From NCBI RefSeq assembly GCF_021184025.1, contig NZ_CP036537.1:4216001-4280000 (forward strand): a stretch of 64,000 bases of DNA, read 5' to 3'. The translations under genes were made by a program, and so were the position numbers. Source of the DNA: Rhodopseudomonas boonkerdii (lineage in GTDB: Bacteria > Pseudomonadota > Alphaproteobacteria > Rhizobiales > Xanthobacteraceae). Under the pieces are notes generated by a model. That model searched no databases, was not told the origin of the DNA, and was given only the letters and a program-made list of their open reading frames with translations. Shown piece by piece: positions 28,264 through 36,930 of the stretch; position 1 is the first letter of the stretch, and each line of letters opens with the position of its first letter.

Positions 28264-28932
28264 ATGGTCAAAAAGCCTGCCAAAACCGCGGAAAAACCGC
28301 CGCGTCGCAACATGCGCGCCGCCGAGCGCGAGCGTTTCATCCTCGACGAAGCAATCAAGTTCTTTGCGGAACAAGGATTTAGCGGGCAGACGCGCGAGCT
28401 GGCCAAGCGCATGGGAATGACCCATTCGGCCATCTATCGCCACTTCCCGAGCAAGGAAGCGTTGATCGAGCGTGTCTATGAAGAAATCTATCTCAGCCGC
28501 TGGTCACCTGCCTGGGCCGGACTGATCCGGGATCGGTCGATACCACTCCAGACACGGCTGTCGCAGTTCTATCTCGAATATGTCGGCCAGGTTTTCGAGT
28601 ATAACTGGGTTCGCATCTTCGTGTTCTCGGGGTTGAAATCGTTCGACATTACCAAGCGCTATCTTCAAATCGTGCGCGAACAGATCATCGAGCCGGCCTG
28701 TTGCGAGTTGCGGCACGACCTGAAGCTTCCATCCAGAGACGCAATGCCTTTGTCAGAGCGCGAAATCGAGATGTTCTGGGGACTTCACGGCCGCATCTTC
28801 TATATGGCGATCCGGCGCTTCGTCTATGAAACGCCGACACCCGAGCAACTGGACGACATCGTGCGCGATGCCGTCCGCGTGTTTCTCGATGGATCGAAGC
28901 CGTTGATGCGGGAGATCGCCGCCGCACGCTAG
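28264..28932 (+). CDS. TetR/AcrR family transcriptional regulator
   Basis: A 222-residue repressor. The N-terminal domain has ERERFILDEAIKFFAEQGF followed by the helix-turn-helix ELAKRMGMTHSAIYRHFPSKEAL. The C-terminal ligand domain (about residues 85-215) is rich in aromatic residues. An earlier ATG at 28204 lies inside operator copy 2, so I use the ATG at 28264 with GAAGAGA upstream. It probably represses the divergent hydroxylase-Liv operon and itself, and is released by the pathway substrate or its CoA ester. Confidence 0.9.
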   Translation: MVKKPAKTAEKPPRRNMRAAERERFILDEAIKFFAEQGFSGQTRELAKRMGMTHSAIYRHFPSKEALIERVYEEIYLSRWSPAWAGLIRDRSIPLQTRLSQFYLEYVGQVFEYNWVRIFVFSGLKSFDITKRYLQIVREQIIEPACCELRHDLKLPSRDAMPLSEREIEMFWGLHGRIFYMAIRRFVYETPTPEQLDDIVRDAVRVFLDGSKPLMREIAAAR

Positions 28933-28944
28933 CGCGAGGCAGCC

Positions 28945-29907
28945 TCAATCCTGTTTGTGGAAAAGGCCGGTATATTCCGCCTGATACGGAGCATACGACT
29001 CCTTGAGCGTTGCCAGGTTGAGCAACATGGTTGCCACAAGGACCTGATTGCGGTCACGAACTTCGGTTCGCACCCACAAACTCTCGGTGCGCTTGCTGCC
29101 CGACATCGCAACGACTTCGCGCCGGATCCGGTAATCCTCACCGACGAACAGCGGTCCCTTGATGACGCGGATTTCCTGATCGGCAAACAGGCCCACGGCC
29201 GGTCCCTTCACCGGCAGACCATCCTTCTTGCTGCCGTGCTGGAACAGGACGCTCAGCATTTCCATCGGAATGATCGGACGTGCCCAGGGCGATCCCTTGC
29301 CCGCTTCCGCCGTGTAGTAGGACGACGGCTCGGTGATGACCTTCAGCTTCTGCGCGAGGGAGAAAGGATAGAGATCGCCCATATGCTGGTCGAAATCCAT
29401 CCGCACGTCCTGCGGCGCGGTCGTCATGCCGATCCGGATGTCACGCAGGATCACCGCATCGGTCAGCGGCTTCAGTTCGGTGAGCCTGACATCGAGTGCC
29501 GATGGCGGCACATCCGGCCCCACCGATGCCGTGCCGCGCAACACTTCCGTGCCGTCACGCTTGACCATGCGGATCGCCGCATGGCGCGCGTCATTGGCAG
29601 GCTCCTCGAGAATGGCCTGCACCTCCTCGCCCTCGAAGACGGCGTTGCGATAATGCGCGGACAGGCAACCGGCTTCAAACCACGTTTGCCCCCACAGCTT
29701 CGCGCAGAGCGGCGCAAACTGACTGAAATGCGTGGGCCCTTCGATGGTGCCGCCCTTGAAGCCGAGCTTCTGCGCGGTCGCATCGTCGTGGATGGATGCA
29801 TGGGAGTCGTAGGTCTGCGCATGCAGCATCTGGCGCGGCTGGCGCCACGGGCCGATCAGCGTGGCGCCCGTGTCTTCGATGGCGGTCTCGAACGCAGCAA
29901 TCGTCAT
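28945..29907 (-). CDS. MaoC-like hot-dog fold hydratase/dehydratase-like protein
   Basis: A 320-residue cytosolic protein resembling double hot-dog acyl-CoA hydratases. The N-terminal half has a GGTIEGPTHFSQFAPLCAKLWG segment, which recalls the MaoC substrate loop. The C-terminal half has a second hot-dog-like pattern ending in LVATMLLNLATLKESY. The usual D-x4-H catalytic pair is not clear, so activity is uncertain. GGAG precedes the ATG at 29907. It is 14 bp downstream of the carboxylase and is the last gene of the GntR-flanked operon, which suggests it acts on the carboxylated CoA ester. Confidence 0.75.
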   Translation of the reverse strand: MTIAAFETAIEDTGATLIGPWRQPRQMLHAQTYDSHASIHDDATAQKLGFKGGTIEGPTHFSQFAPLCAKLWGQTWFEAGCLSAHYRNAVFEGEEVQAILEEPANDARHAAIRMVKRDGTEVLRGTASVGPDVPPSALDVRLTELKPLTDAVILRDIRIGMTTAPQDVRMDFDQHMGDLYPFSLAQKLKVITEPSSYYTAEAGKGSPWARPIIPMEMLSVLFQHGSKKDGLPVKGPAVGLFADQEIRVIKGPLFVGEDYRIRREVVAMSGSKRTESLWVRTEVRDRNQVLVATMLLNLATLKESYAPYQAEYTGLFHKQD

Positions 29908-29921
29908 CTGAAATCTCCGAC

Positions 29922-32900
29922 TTACCAGGTATCGACGCAAGGTCGCTTGCGCGTGATACGCTCGGGCGGCACCGGAACCGAACGCAGACCGGCCATGATC
30001 CATCGCCGCGTTTCCGCGGGATCGATCACATTGTCGATCTCGAAGACCGAGGCGATCGAGGTCGCCTTGCCATTGGCATAGAGCTCGGCCACCTTGTTCT
30101 TGTAATAGGTCTCGCGCTCGACGGGATCGGCGATGGCCTCCATTTCCTTGCGGAAACCGAGACGGACATACCCCTCCAGCCCCATGCCGCCGAACTCGCC
30201 CGTCGGCCACGCCGCCGTGAAGAACGAGGCATGGAAACCGCCGCCGATCATCGACTGTGCGCCGAGCCCGTAGCCCTTACGCAAGACGATGCCGAAGAGC
30301 GGCACCGTGATGCTGGCGCCGGTGACGAACATGCGGGCCACATGGCGGACGATGGCGGTCTTCTCCGCCTCGGGGCCAACCATGAAGCCCGGCGTGTCGC
30401 AGAGCGAGACGATGGGAATATCAAAGGCGTCGCAGAGCTGGATGAAACGCGCCGCCTTGTCGCCGGCTTCTGCATCGATCGCACCGCCGAGATGTTTTGG
30501 ATTGTTGGCGATGAGGCCGAACGGCTTGCCCTCGATACGGATGAAGGCAGTGATCATGCCGACGCCGAAATCGCGCCGGATCTCGAGCACCGAGTCTTCA
30601 TCCGCCATCAGATCGATCACATTGCGGATGTCGTAGACGCGCAGCCGATTCTCCGGGATCGCGCGGCGCAACAGACGCTGGTCCAGTGCACGCCATTCCG
30701 GAACAGCTCCCTGGAAATAGGACAGATATTTCTGCGCAACGCGCGTTGCTTCTTCCTCGTCCTCGACGAGGATGTCCACGACGCCGTTCGGCGACTGGAA
30801 GGAGACGGGACCGACTTCGCCCGGATGATAGACGCCGAGCCCGCCGCCTTCGATCATCGCAGGGCCGCCCATGCCAATCGACGCATTCTTCGTGGCAATG
30901 ATGACATCGCAGCAACCGAGCATCGCGGCATTGCCGGCGAAGCAGTAACCGGACACGACGCCGATTACCGGCACGAGGCCCGAGAGCTTGGCAAACTGGA
31001 CGAAGGACGGCCCGTCGAGACCGGTGAGACCGAGCCGATCCGTATCACCGGGACGGCCGCCGCCGCCTTCGGCATAGAACACCAGCGGCATCCGCCACTG
31101 CTCGACCAGCGACAGCATGCGGTCGATCTTCTTGTGGTTCATATGCCCCTGCGTGCCGGCAAGAACCGTATAGTCGTAGGAGATGACCATGCAGCGCGCC
31201 GCATGCTCCCCGAACGTTTTCGCATTGACCGTGGCGACACCCGAAATCAATCCGTCCGCGGGCGTGTTCTGGATAAGATCGGCAACGGAACGGCGGCGGC
31301 GCTGGCCGGCGATGGCCAGGCTGCCATATTCCATGAAGGAGCCGTCATCGACGAGCTGCGCGATGTTTTCGCGCGCCGTGCGCTGATTGGTCTTGCGTCG
31401 GCGCTCGACCGAAGACGGGCGATTTTCGTCGAATGTGATCGCCTGCCGCGCGAGCAATTCCGCAAGATCGGGCCGGATGTGATCGAGATCGACCTCCGCC
31501 TGTTCAACGACGAGACCGCCCTCGACGTCCTGCGGCTCGAGATAGAGGATGGCCTCGTTCTGCATCAGCGTGGCGCCGTCGGCCGCGACGACGCGCATCA
31601 CGCGGCCCCCCTGTGACGCGGTGACGAGATGCTCCATCTTCATGGATTCGATGATGGCGAGCTGCTGTCCGGGCAGAACCATGTCGCCTTCGGCGACCGG
31701 GATCGACACGATCGTTCCCTGCAGCGGCGCGGTCACGGCAACAGCACCTTCTGGCGCTGCTTCGGCCCTGGCGGGCGATGCCGGGCCATGCCCAGCCGTT
31801 CCACTCGTAGCGAACAGAGGCGGTGCGACGGCTTGTGCGGCCTTCACGAGATCCGCAACATTCCGATCGATGAAGCTGGTGCTGACACGATTGGCCTGGA
31901 AATCCCCGTGGGCGAGGATGGCCTGGATAAACGGAATATTCGTCGCGACTCCCTCGATGCGAAACTCGCGCAGGGCCCGCGCACTTTTAGCGACGACATC
32001 GGCCCATTGCATCGGCGTATGGACGATGACCTTGGCGAGCAGCGAGTCGAAAGCCGCGCTGGTCCTGTAGCCGGCATAACCGAACGTATCGACACGCACA
32101 CCCGGACCCGACGGCGGTTCGAAGACGGCAAGCGTGCCGCCGGTCGGCTGCGTGCCGCCGGTGGCATCCATCGTCTCCATATTGATGCGCAACTGCATCG
32201 CAAAACCGCGCGGCTTCGGCACCGACGCCTGGTCGAGCCCGAGCGAGGCGAGCGTGGCGCCAGCGGCCACGGCAAGCTGCGCGCCGACGAGATCGACGGA
32301 CAGCACCTCTTCCGTTACCGTATGCTCCACCTGTAGCCGGGGATTGGCCTCGATGAAGGCAAAAGCGCCATCACTCTCACCGGCCTCGCCGTCGACCAGA
32401 AACTCGAAGGTGCCAAGGCTGTCATACCTGGCTTCCGACGCGAGCTGCCGCGCGGCTTCGACGATCCGCTGACGCAGCCCCTCCGTGAGCGACGGGCTCG
32501 GCGCGATCTCGACCAGTTTCTGATTGCGGCGTTGAATGGTGCATTCGCGCTCCCACAGATGACTGACATTGCCGTGGCGGTCACCGATGATCTGCACCTC
32601 GATATGCCGGGCATTACGGATCAAACGCTCCGCATAGACGCCATCATAGCCGAAGCCGGCCTTGGCCTCGGACTGGCAGCGTGCATAGGCGTCGTCGATA
32701 TCGGCTGCACGCTCGACCACGCGCATGCCGCGACCGCCGCCGCCGGCCATGGCCTTGATCATGATCGCCGCATTGTCGCCGAGCGAGGTGAAGAACGCCT
32801 TGATCTCTTCCAGAGTCGACGGTCCCGTGGTGCCGGCGATAATCGGGACGCCGCAGCGCTTGGCGAGCTGTTTTGCCGCGACCTTGTCGCCGAACAGCTT

Positions 32901-33230
32901 GAGCGCTGCGGGGGATGGACCGACAAAGACGATGCTCTCGTCGGCACAACGCTGTGCAAGCTCCGCGTTCTCGCTGAGAAAACCATAACCGGGATGCAGA
33001 GCATCGCAGCCGCTGGCCTTGGCCGCACCGATCACGCCCTCGATATCCAGATAGGCGCGCGCACCACGGCCGGGAATTTCTCGCGCCTCATCGGCAATGC
33101 GCACATGCAGCGAATTCGCATCGTCGGCCGGGTAAATCGCGACCGTGGCGAGGCCGGCGTCGGCGGCGGAACGCGCGATGCGAATGGCGATCTCGCCGCG
33201 ATTGGCGATCAGCAATTTACGAAAGGACAT
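29922..33230 (-). CDS. single-chain biotin-dependent acyl-CoA carboxylase (BC-BCCP-CT fusion)
   Basis: This 1102-residue enzyme carries a whole acyl-CoA carboxylase in one chain. Biotin carboxylase is at about residues 1-450 (KLLIANRGEIAIRI at the start; GGGGRGMR in the ATP-grasp loop). The biotinyl domain is at about 495-570 with ESMKMEH, whose biotin-accepting lysine is Lys531. The carboxyltransferase is at about 590-1102, with typical CoA-binding segments such as GVVSGYCFAGNAAMLGCCD. Most bacterial acetyl- or propionyl-CoA carboxylases split these domains among subunits. This order matches the single-chain long-chain acyl-CoA carboxylase type. GGAGAG precedes the ATG at 33230. It follows an acyl-CoA synthetase that could supply its substrate. 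Confidence 0.93.
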   Translation of the reverse strand: MSFRKLLIANRGEIAIRIARSAADAGLATVAIYPADDANSLHVRIADEAREIPGRGARAYLDIEGVIGAAKASGCDALHPGYGFLSENAELAQRCADESIVFVGPSPAALKLFGDKVAAKQLAKRCGVPIIAGTTGPSTLEEIKAFFTSLGDNAAIMIKAMAGGGGRGMRVVERAADIDDAYARCQSEAKAGFGYDGVYAERLIRNARHIEVQIIGDRHGNVSHLWERECTIQRRNQKLVEIAPSPSLTEGLRQRIVEAARQLASEARYDSLGTFEFLVDGEAGESDGAFAFIEANPRLQVEHTVTEEVLSVDLVGAQLAVAAGATLASLGLDQASVPKPRGFAMQLRINMETMDATGGTQPTGGTLAVFEPPSGPGVRVDTFGYAGYRTSAAFDSLLAKVIVHTPMQWADVVAKSARALREFRIEGVATNIPFIQAILAHGDFQANRVSTSFIDRNVADLVKAAQAVAPPLFATSGTAGHGPASPARAEAAPEGAVAVTAPLQGTIVSIPVAEGDMVLPGQQLAIIESMKMEHLVTASQGGRVMRVVAADGATLMQNEAILYLEPQDVEGGLVVEQAEVDLDHIRPDLAELLARQAITFDENRPSSVERRRKTNQRTARENIAQLVDDGSFMEYGSLAIAGQRRRRSVADLIQNTPADGLISGVATVNAKTFGEHAARCMVISYDYTVLAGTQGHMNHKKIDRMLSLVEQWRMPLVFYAEGGGGRPGDTDRLGLTGLDGPSFVQFAKLSGLVPVIGVVSGYCFAGNAAMLGCCDVIIATKNASIGMGGPAMIEGGGLGVYHPGEVGPVSFQSPNGVVDILVEDEEEATRVAQKYLSYFQGAVPEWRALDQRLLRRAIPENRLRVYDIRNVIDLMADEDSVLEIRRDFGVGMITAFIRIEGKPFGLIANNPKHLGGAIDAEAGDKAARFIQLCDAFDIPIVSLCDTPGFMVGPEAEKTAIVRHVARMFVTGASITVPLFGIVLRKGYGLGAQSMIGGGFHASFFTAAWPTGEFGGMGLEGYVRLGFRKEMEAIADPVERETYYKNKVAELYANGKATSIASVFEIDNVIDPAETRRWIMAGLRSVPVPPERITRKRPCVDTW

Positions 33231-33300
33231 CAAACTCTCCGTAGACAACAGACACGATCCGGCGCGACCTTCGCGAGGCGCGGACTGCGGCGCACACCGA

Positions 33301-35028
33301 TCAGAGCGGCGCGTTGGCGTTCAGTTCCTGCTTCTTCACCTTGCCGGTGGCGGTCATCGGCAGCGCATCGATGATGCGCACTTCCGGCACCTTGTAGACG
33401 GCCATCCGCTCGGCGCACCACGCCTGGATCTCGGCCGGCGTCACGCTGCCATAGGCCTCCGGCTTGAGCTGGATGAAGGCAACGGGCACCTGCCCCTTGT
33501 CGGCATCGTCGCGGCCGACCACGCCTGATCCCAGCACTTTCGGGTGCTGACCGAGCAGCGCCTCGATTTCCGGCGGAAACACGCTCATGCCCTTCACTTT
33601 CAGCATCTCCTTGCGGCGGCCGAGGAAGTGCAGGAATCCCTGCGTATCGATGGTGCCGATATCGCCGGTGCGCAGCCAGCCATCGACGAGCGACTGAGCG
33701 GTGGCCTCGGGCTTGTTCCAGTAGCTCTTGAGCAACGATGGCGTACGGACGCGGATCTCGCCCTCGCCACCGAGCGGCACCAGTTCGCCGGTCTCGAAAT
33801 CGGTGATCTTGAATTCGGCTCCCGGCACGGGGAGGCCGACGAAGATCGGCTGCGACAGCAGATCGAAATCGTTCTCCTGGAAGCCGGATACGAACGTGTT
33901 CGACGTGTGCGTTTCCGTCATGCCCCACGAGGCTTCCGTGAGGACGATGCCGGTGAGCTGCTTCCAGCGTTTGCGATAGTCGGGATTGAGTTTCTTCACG
34001 AAGGAAACGACGCGGACCTGGCTGAGCGAAGACAGGTCAAACTCCTTGAAGCGCGGATGATCCATCAGCTCGACGGCACCATCCACGGGCATCGCAGTGA
34101 TGTTGACCTTGTAGCGGTCAATGGCCGCCAGCGCGCCCACCGCGTCCCAGCGCGCCAGCAGCACCAGCGTCGCACCGGCGAACAGCGGAAAGATCAGGCC
34201 GAAATTCTCGCCCGCAATCCAGAATTCCGGGAAGAACGACAGATAGATGCTGTTCTGGTTGGAAACGACCGAAATGCCGTGATTGGCCGCGGCCGTATAG
34301 ACCATATCGCGCTGGGTATGGACGCAGCCTTTAGGCATGCCCGTGGTGCCCCCGGTGTAATTCAGCGCCGCGATATCATCGAGCGCGGCGGGCGGCAGCG
34401 GCTTCGGCGCAGGCAAGGCCGCAAGCGCAGGCAGCAGATCTGTCGTTCCTGGAACCGCGATGCGCGGGCCGCGAATGGAGTCCGGAACCGGAATGGTTGG
34501 CTCGGACGGAATGACATCGGCGAAGGAAGTGACAATCACTTCCCGTAGCTTGGTCTCGCCGCGGACCTGATCAACCACCTGAGCCAACTGGTCGAGCGCG
34601 ACAATGACTTCAGCGTCGGTGTCGTTGAGCTCATAGGCGAGCTCGAACGCGCGCGACAACGGGCTTACCGGAACGTGGATGGCACCAAGCTTGAGGATGC
34701 CGAAGAACGCGATATGGAATTGCGGGCAGTTCGGCATGAAGACGGCGACGCGGTCGCCCTTGCGAACACCCTTCGCCATCAACAAGGCAGCAAAGCGATC
34801 GCTCTGCCGGTCAAGATCGGCATAGCTGGTGACGTGGCCATAGAAGATTACTGCCGGCTTCTGCGGCTGCAGCCGTGCCCAGATGCGAAGATATTCGGTC
34901 AACGCCACTTCGCCGTGGGGATATTGCGGCGTGTTCGGTGTCCCTTTCGGCCAGGCCTTGGCCCAGAGCTCGTGCAGTCGGGCCAGATAGTCGGTTTCCT
35001 TTTGGGCTTCCTTGGTATCTGCGGTCAT
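33301..35028 (-). CDS. AMP-forming acyl-CoA synthetase (class I adenylate-forming)
   Basis: A 575-residue cytosolic ligase that activates a carboxylic acid with ATP and CoA. The ATP-loop motif YTGGTTGMPKG is at about residues 224-234. WGMTETH, GWLRTGDIG and the C-terminal TATGKVKK, with the catalytic lysine, are present. The substrate pocket cannot be read. AGGAAG lies 6 bp before the ATG at 35028, and a GTG directly before it is less likely. It is 20 bp downstream of the permease gene of the dipeptide-type transporter and upstream of the carboxylase, so the pathway order uptake, activation, carboxylation is suggested. Confidence 0.93.
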   Translation of the reverse strand: MTADTKEAQKETDYLARLHELWAKAWPKGTPNTPQYPHGEVALTEYLRIWARLQPQKPAVIFYGHVTSYADLDRQSDRFAALLMAKGVRKGDRVAVFMPNCPQFHIAFFGILKLGAIHVPVSPLSRAFELAYELNDTDAEVIVALDQLAQVVDQVRGETKLREVIVTSFADVIPSEPTIPVPDSIRGPRIAVPGTTDLLPALAALPAPKPLPPAALDDIAALNYTGGTTGMPKGCVHTQRDMVYTAAANHGISVVSNQNSIYLSFFPEFWIAGENFGLIFPLFAGATLVLLARWDAVGALAAIDRYKVNITAMPVDGAVELMDHPRFKEFDLSSLSQVRVVSFVKKLNPDYRKRWKQLTGIVLTEASWGMTETHTSNTFVSGFQENDFDLLSQPIFVGLPVPGAEFKITDFETGELVPLGGEGEIRVRTPSLLKSYWNKPEATAQSLVDGWLRTGDIGTIDTQGFLHFLGRRKEMLKVKGMSVFPPEIEALLGQHPKVLGSGVVGRDDADKGQVPVAFIQLKPEAYGSVTPAEIQAWCAERMAVYKVPEVRIIDALPMTATGKVKKQELNANAPL

Positions 35029-35048
35029 CACCGTCTTCCTTGTTCTGG

Positions 35049-35924
35049 TCAGTTGCGTTTCATTGTGGGATCGAGGGCGACGCGCAGCGACTCACCCAAC
35101 GTGTTGAAGGCCAGCGCGGTGAACAGAATCGCGAGGCCGGGCGGATACATCTGCTCGGGCGCGATCTCCATGTTCTGATAGGCGCGCGCGAGCATCGCGC
35201 CCCAGCTCGGTTCCGGCGGCTGAATGCCAAGGCCGAGAAAGCTGAGGCTGGCTTCGGCAAGCAATGCTGCGGCGAGCAGCAGCGTGACCTGGACGATCAC
35301 TGGCTGGATCGCATTCGGCAGCACATGCCGCCAGAGAATGCGGACAGTCGAGCCTCCGAAGCAGCGCGCGGCATCCACATAGAGTTCGCTGCGCACCACA
35401 AGCGTACGGGCACGAACAAGACGTGCCAGCTGCGGCGAGAACACGATGCCCACCGAGATCATGCCATTGGTGAGACCGATGCCGAGGGCGCCCGTGACCG
35501 CGATCGCCAGCACGATGGCCGGAAAGGACAGAAAACTGTCGATGATGCGGCTGATCACCGTATCAACCCAGCCACCGAGATAGCCGGCAAGCACACCGAC
35601 GGGTACCCCGATCAGCACCGCAATCGCAACGGCGAGGAAACTGGCGTAGAGCGACGCGACACCGCCATAGATCAACCGGCTCAGCGTGTCGCGGCCAAGA
35701 TCGTCGGCGCCGAGCCAGTGTTGCGCCGACATCGTCGCCAGTGACGCATCGATGTTTTGCGCCACGGGGTTGTAGGGCGAGATCCACGGCGCGAGAACCG
35801 AGATCAGCAGCAGCGCCAGCAAAAAGCCGAGGCTGATCGCGCCGCGAATATCGGTGACCAGCCAGCGACCGAAACCCGAGAGTCGGCTGGGCTGGCGCGG
35901 TGCTGTCATCATGGCATCGGTCAT
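35049..35924 (-). CDS. dipeptide/nickel-type ABC transporter permease (DppC family)
   Basis: A 291-residue inner-membrane permease with an N-terminal helix, the family segment HWLGADDLGRDTLSRLIYG and five further helices. ARCFGGSTVRILWRHVLPNA is the ATPase-contact loop. The ATG at 35924 overlaps the stop of the DppB-type gene by ATGA, so the longer frame is rejected. It belongs to the five-gene transporter that heads this operon. Confidence 0.93.
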   Translation of the reverse strand: MTDAMMTAPRQPSRLSGFGRWLVTDIRGAISLGFLLALLLISVLAPWISPYNPVAQNIDASLATMSAQHWLGADDLGRDTLSRLIYGGVASLYASFLAVAIAVLIGVPVGVLAGYLGGWVDTVISRIIDSFLSFPAIVLAIAVTGALGIGLTNGMISVGIVFSPQLARLVRARTLVVRSELYVDAARCFGGSTVRILWRHVLPNAIQPVIVQVTLLLAAALLAEASLSFLGLGIQPPEPSWGAMLARAYQNMEIAPEQMYPPGLAILFTALAFNTLGESLRVALDPTMKRN

Positions 35925-36877
35925 GATGAGATCCTCGGATCGAGAACGCTGTAGAGAATGTCCGTCAGAAGATTGATGCAGACGACGATCAGCACCATGG
36001 CGAAGACGACGCCCTGCACCACAGGAAAGTCGCGGTTCATGGCCGCATTGACGATCAATCCGCCCATGCCGGGAATGGCGAACACCGCTTCGACGACCAC
36101 CGTCGCCGCCAGCATGCGATTGGCGAGCAGGCTCACCACCGTAAGCAGGTTCACGCTGACATTCTTGAGGCCATGCCGCCACAGGATCGATGACGGCGGC
36201 AGGCCCTTTGCATGCAGCGTTCGCACCTGCTGCGACGACAGGATTTCCACCAGGGACGAGCGCAATTGCCGCGCGACTTCGGCGATACCGCCGGATGCAA
36301 GGGCAACTGCCGGAAGGATGGCGTGACTGAGGGCGACCCATGGATCCTTCATCAACGACGCCGCACCGGTCGCAGGCAGCCAGTTGAGCTGCAGCGAGAA
36401 GAAGGCAACGAGCAACATGCCGAGCCAGAAATTCGGCACGGCAACGCCGAGCGAGGCGATCGCCATCACGAAGCCGTCGATCCACGAGCCGGGCTTCGTC
36501 GCCGCAGCGATGCCCAGCGGAATGCCGATGACGAGCGCCGTCAACAATGCCAGAACCACGATCAAGATCGTGTGCGGCAGGCAACGCTGGATCGCCGTCA
36601 GCACTGCCTCGTTCGAGATCAGCGATTTCGACAGATCACCGTGCAACGCCTTGAAGAGCCAGGAGCCATACTGAACGAGCAACGGTTGATTGAGGCCGTA
36701 GATCTCGCGAATCTCGGCGATGCGCTGTTCGGAGGCATTGTCGCCCGCAAGTGTCACGGCGACATCGCCCGGCACCAGCTTGAGCAGGCCGAACACGATA
36801 AAGGTGGACAAGATCACGACCGGAAGCGCCTGGAGCAAGCGGCGGCCGACGATGCGGAGACGAGCAGATTTTCTCAT
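35921..36877 (-). CDS. dipeptide/nickel-type ABC transporter permease (DppB family)
   Basis: A 318-residue permease with six membrane helices. Family features are VIVFGLLKLVPGD-like text after helix 1, GLNQPLLVQYGSWL and the C-terminal FPVVQGVVFAMVLIVVCINL. The longer frame from 36931 runs into the binding-protein stop codon region, so I use the ATG at 36877 with AGGTGA upstream. It forms the pore with the DppC-type protein. Confidence 0.92.
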   Translation of the reverse strand: MRKSARLRIVGRRLLQALPVVILSTFIVFGLLKLVPGDVAVTLAGDNASEQRIAEIREIYGLNQPLLVQYGSWLFKALHGDLSKSLISNEAVLTAIQRCLPHTILIVVLALLTALVIGIPLGIAAATKPGSWIDGFVMAIASLGVAVPNFWLGMLLVAFFSLQLNWLPATGAASLMKDPWVALSHAILPAVALASGGIAEVARQLRSSLVEILSSQQVRTLHAKGLPPSSILWRHGLKNVSVNLLTVVSLLANRMLAATVVVEAVFAIPGMGGLIVNAAMNRDFPVVQGVVFAMVLIVVCINLLTDILYSVLDPRISS

Positions 36878-36930
36878 GTGCCATTTCACCTGAAAGGCGG
36901 CGCCGCGCATCGCGCACGGCGCCGTTGGCA

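Noticed and set aside
29796..31616. Plus-strand 606-codon frame
   Set aside because: Antisense to the carboxylase gene, which has full domain support.
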